From Semisulcospira habei (lineage: Eukaryota > Mollusca > Gastropoda > Semisulcospiridae): a stretch of DNA of 64,000 nt. This document shows, piece after piece, positions 62,041 through 64,000 of the stretch (its first letter is position 1; every line of letters starts with the position of its first letter). The position numbers were made by a program, and so were the translations under genes. The stretch covers positions 156,171,507-156,235,506 of the forward strand of contig BTPG01000003.1 of NCBI GenBank assembly GCA_036245525.1. The letters are read 5' to 3'. The notes beneath the pieces are model-generated. The model saw nothing but the letters and a program-made list of their open reading frames with translations. It was not told the origin of the DNA and did no database searches.

Positions 62041-64000
62041 AGAATCTCACTACCTTTAAACAAATTTAATCTTCGCACACACATACAACTGAAACACATA
62101 TAACAAAACCTTTCCCAAGTTAAAGGCCCACTACCGCCGTAACTGTTCAAATACACGCTTCTGTCACAAATGGTTACGACACGCTACACACAGGTCTAGT
62201 CATGGTTCATTGGCGCAGGACAATCCAGCCGTTCAGCACACGTCGTTTTGATATCAGGTAACCTGGCAATGATTCCATTCCGTTCCATAAATACAACGCT
62301 ATCAGTACGAGAAACAGCTAAAAATAGATCGACACGCTAACGGCCGCTCAGAATAAATAAAGTGCGATCACGCGTGTGCTTTTGCAGCGTGTCCATATTG
62401 CTGTTAAAGTTTATTAGGTGTGTCGACAAGGCCTAGCAAACACAAATGGTGCTGAATGGTACTTTAAACGCATTTTGATGATGCTGCTGCGCCACCACGA
62501 TGGTGCTACACGGTCACTGTCATGGTCGATCCGTCTCTAATAATCAGCACCGATGGAGTCTATAGGACATAGTGGACAATGTGATCTGTGCGTAGTACAA
62601 CAAGCCTGTCATAGTATACGTTTGTGTAATCATTGATAGACTTGTGCAAGTAAGCGACACGTCATGTGCAGAGCAGCTCAACTACGCGGGACCGGACGTG
62701 GATGTCCCAGTTGATAACTGAAATCCGTTACGTGGTTTGACACCGCCAACGTAGCGACACACTAGAGTACATGGAATGTTCTGAGGCCTGCTTGTTGATT
62801 TTGTTGTATTGTCGATAGTTTTCTTGTTTGTTTGTTTGTTTGTTTGCTTTTTTGTTTGTTTGTTTGGTTGGTTGGTTGCTTGGTTGCTTACTTGTTTGTT
62901 TGTTGTTGTTTTCTTTCTTTCTTTCTTTTTGGTTTAATTGCATGCCTGTTTGTTTTTTCGTTTGTTCGTTTTTTGGCTCATTCGTCTTTTCGTTTCTTTC
63001 TATCTCTTTCCCCCCTCAAAAGTGTGAGAATTCTTAAGCGGCATATTTAGGGTACAAGCTTGAAAGAAAAAAAGACAAGATGAGGATCTCATCCCAAAGT
63101 CTACCATATTGTTTGGAGCTCAGATGCGTTTATCTTTTAGAGACTTACAGGGTTGTTCATATTTTTAGGCTTATTATGCTGATCCATTTCCCTCCTCTCT
63201 AAGCCAACCCCTGATCAACACACACGTCGGCACACACAAATAAAGACGGACACACGGCGCTTCCCGCCATTAGTACGCTCTGTCGGCTCGTGTAGCGACA
63301 GGAATCCATCTCCTACTCTAACCCACCCACTGATCCACACACACTCGCACACAGAAATAAAGACGGACACACGGCAATTCCCGCCATTCGTAAGCTCCGT
63401 GTTAGGGTGTATCATAGCCATTCTGAAGAAGAAGAATAGCACGAGCAGCAAAATGACGTCACTTCAAGCTTCACGTCATGGCATCATTAGTCCCACGACG
63501 CTGTGTTCATAGTGACGACTTGATGTTATACGTCACTCATCGCAGTACTAACATTTGACGTATCAGAGAATCAACTTTGCAGTGTTCTTGCTGATTTCCA
63601 CGCCTAGGGCTTACAGGTCACAATTTGACCTAAACTTACGCCAGGGCCGGGACAAACAGCAGGCTTATGCATACACTGTTTATGAAAAATCATGCGGGTA
63701 TTAATGAGAAGAGAATTTTTTTCGTAAAAGAAAACTTAAAGTTATGTTAGCTGTTTTACAAATGACTCCTAAAAAAGTGGTGTAGAAAATTGTCTGATTT
63801 TCACACCTAGGGCATACAGGTCACAATTGACCTAACCGTACCCGACAGCCGAGACAAACTGTATATAAATACTGTATACGAAAAATAATGCGATTATTAA
63901 TGAGAAGATTGGTGTGTGTTTTTCGTAACAAGGATTCAATTGTTTTAAGATTAACCCGTATAATTCGTGAAATTAATCCCCAAAACGTGAAAATGTATTT
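62041..64000. other. Right end of the window, no gene seen
   Basis: Holds a (TTTG)n tract (62826-62870), two direct copies of a block with AATAAAGACGGACACACGGC (63238 and 63355), and two copies of a block with GGTCACAATTTGACCTAA / GGTCACAATTGACCTAA (63617 and 63821). The first exon of gene A may be here but I found no convincing signal-peptide exon. Confidence 0.4.

Noticed and set aside
63215..63451. Minus-strand ORF with a hydrophobic start (LLVLFFFFRMAM) as first exon of gene A
   Set aside because: No ATG before the hydrophobic run in frame (a stop precedes it), and the ORF runs into a duplicated block.

Overview
This is nuclear DNA of an animal: genes are split into many short exons with GT-AG introns, the exon proteins are metazoan (cadherin, EGF, GAIN/GPS, seven-pass receptor; CYYR1/Shisa-like membrane proteins), and the introns are full of microsatellites, LINE fragments and tRNA-derived SINEs. 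The LINE and SINE mix suggests a marine invertebrate, probably a mollusc. That last step is inference.

Plus strand, 171-42667: the 3' part of one large adhesion G-protein-coupled receptor gene. I could chain 23 exons with consistent splice phases into 4998 coding bases (1665 residues plus stop). The order is last cadherin repeat, fibronectin-III-like domain, about 15 EGF-like modules, hormone-receptor (HormR) domain, GAIN domain with GPS, seven transmembrane helices, and a 250-residue tail ending in a class I PDZ-ligand-like tripeptide. Upstream exons lie left of the window. The GPS keeps its cleavage tripeptide but lacks two of the four usual cysteines.

Minus strand, 49872-51081 and 54282-59790: two small genes for cysteine-rich, single-pass membrane proteins of the CYYR1/Shisa-like kind, arranged head to tail. 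The left one has a signal-peptide exon, a Cys-rich exon and a TM exon. The right one has a Cys-rich exon, a TM exon and a proline-rich tail exon with a PPPY motif; its first exon is not identified.

Mobile DNA: a decayed CR1/L2-type LINE (4190-6856), further LINE 3' pieces (28143-28997, 39220-39627, 47285-48005), a tRNA-derived SINE with four recognisable copies plus a 3' fragment, a pair of 1.1-kb direct repeats that look like LTRs (17511-18608 and 20203-21294), and an antisense proline-rich ORF cluster (24780-26517).

The most striking feature is a dense set of short palindromes. At least eight sequence-unrelated families (called P1-P8 here) begin TTAAC and end GTTAA; most have TTAACCC...GGGTTAA or TTAACTC...GAGTTAA ends, and most are 60-230 bp perfect or near-perfect hairpins. 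One sits exactly at a TTAA inside a SINE whose other copies have the empty site, which shows transposition-like TTAA-targeted insertion. One arm of another family has become a 31-bp minisatellite capped by the intact hairpin. Further hairpin families (H1-H5) do not have TTAA ends. I saw no prokaryotic features, no CRISPR array and no convincing tRNA or rRNA gene.
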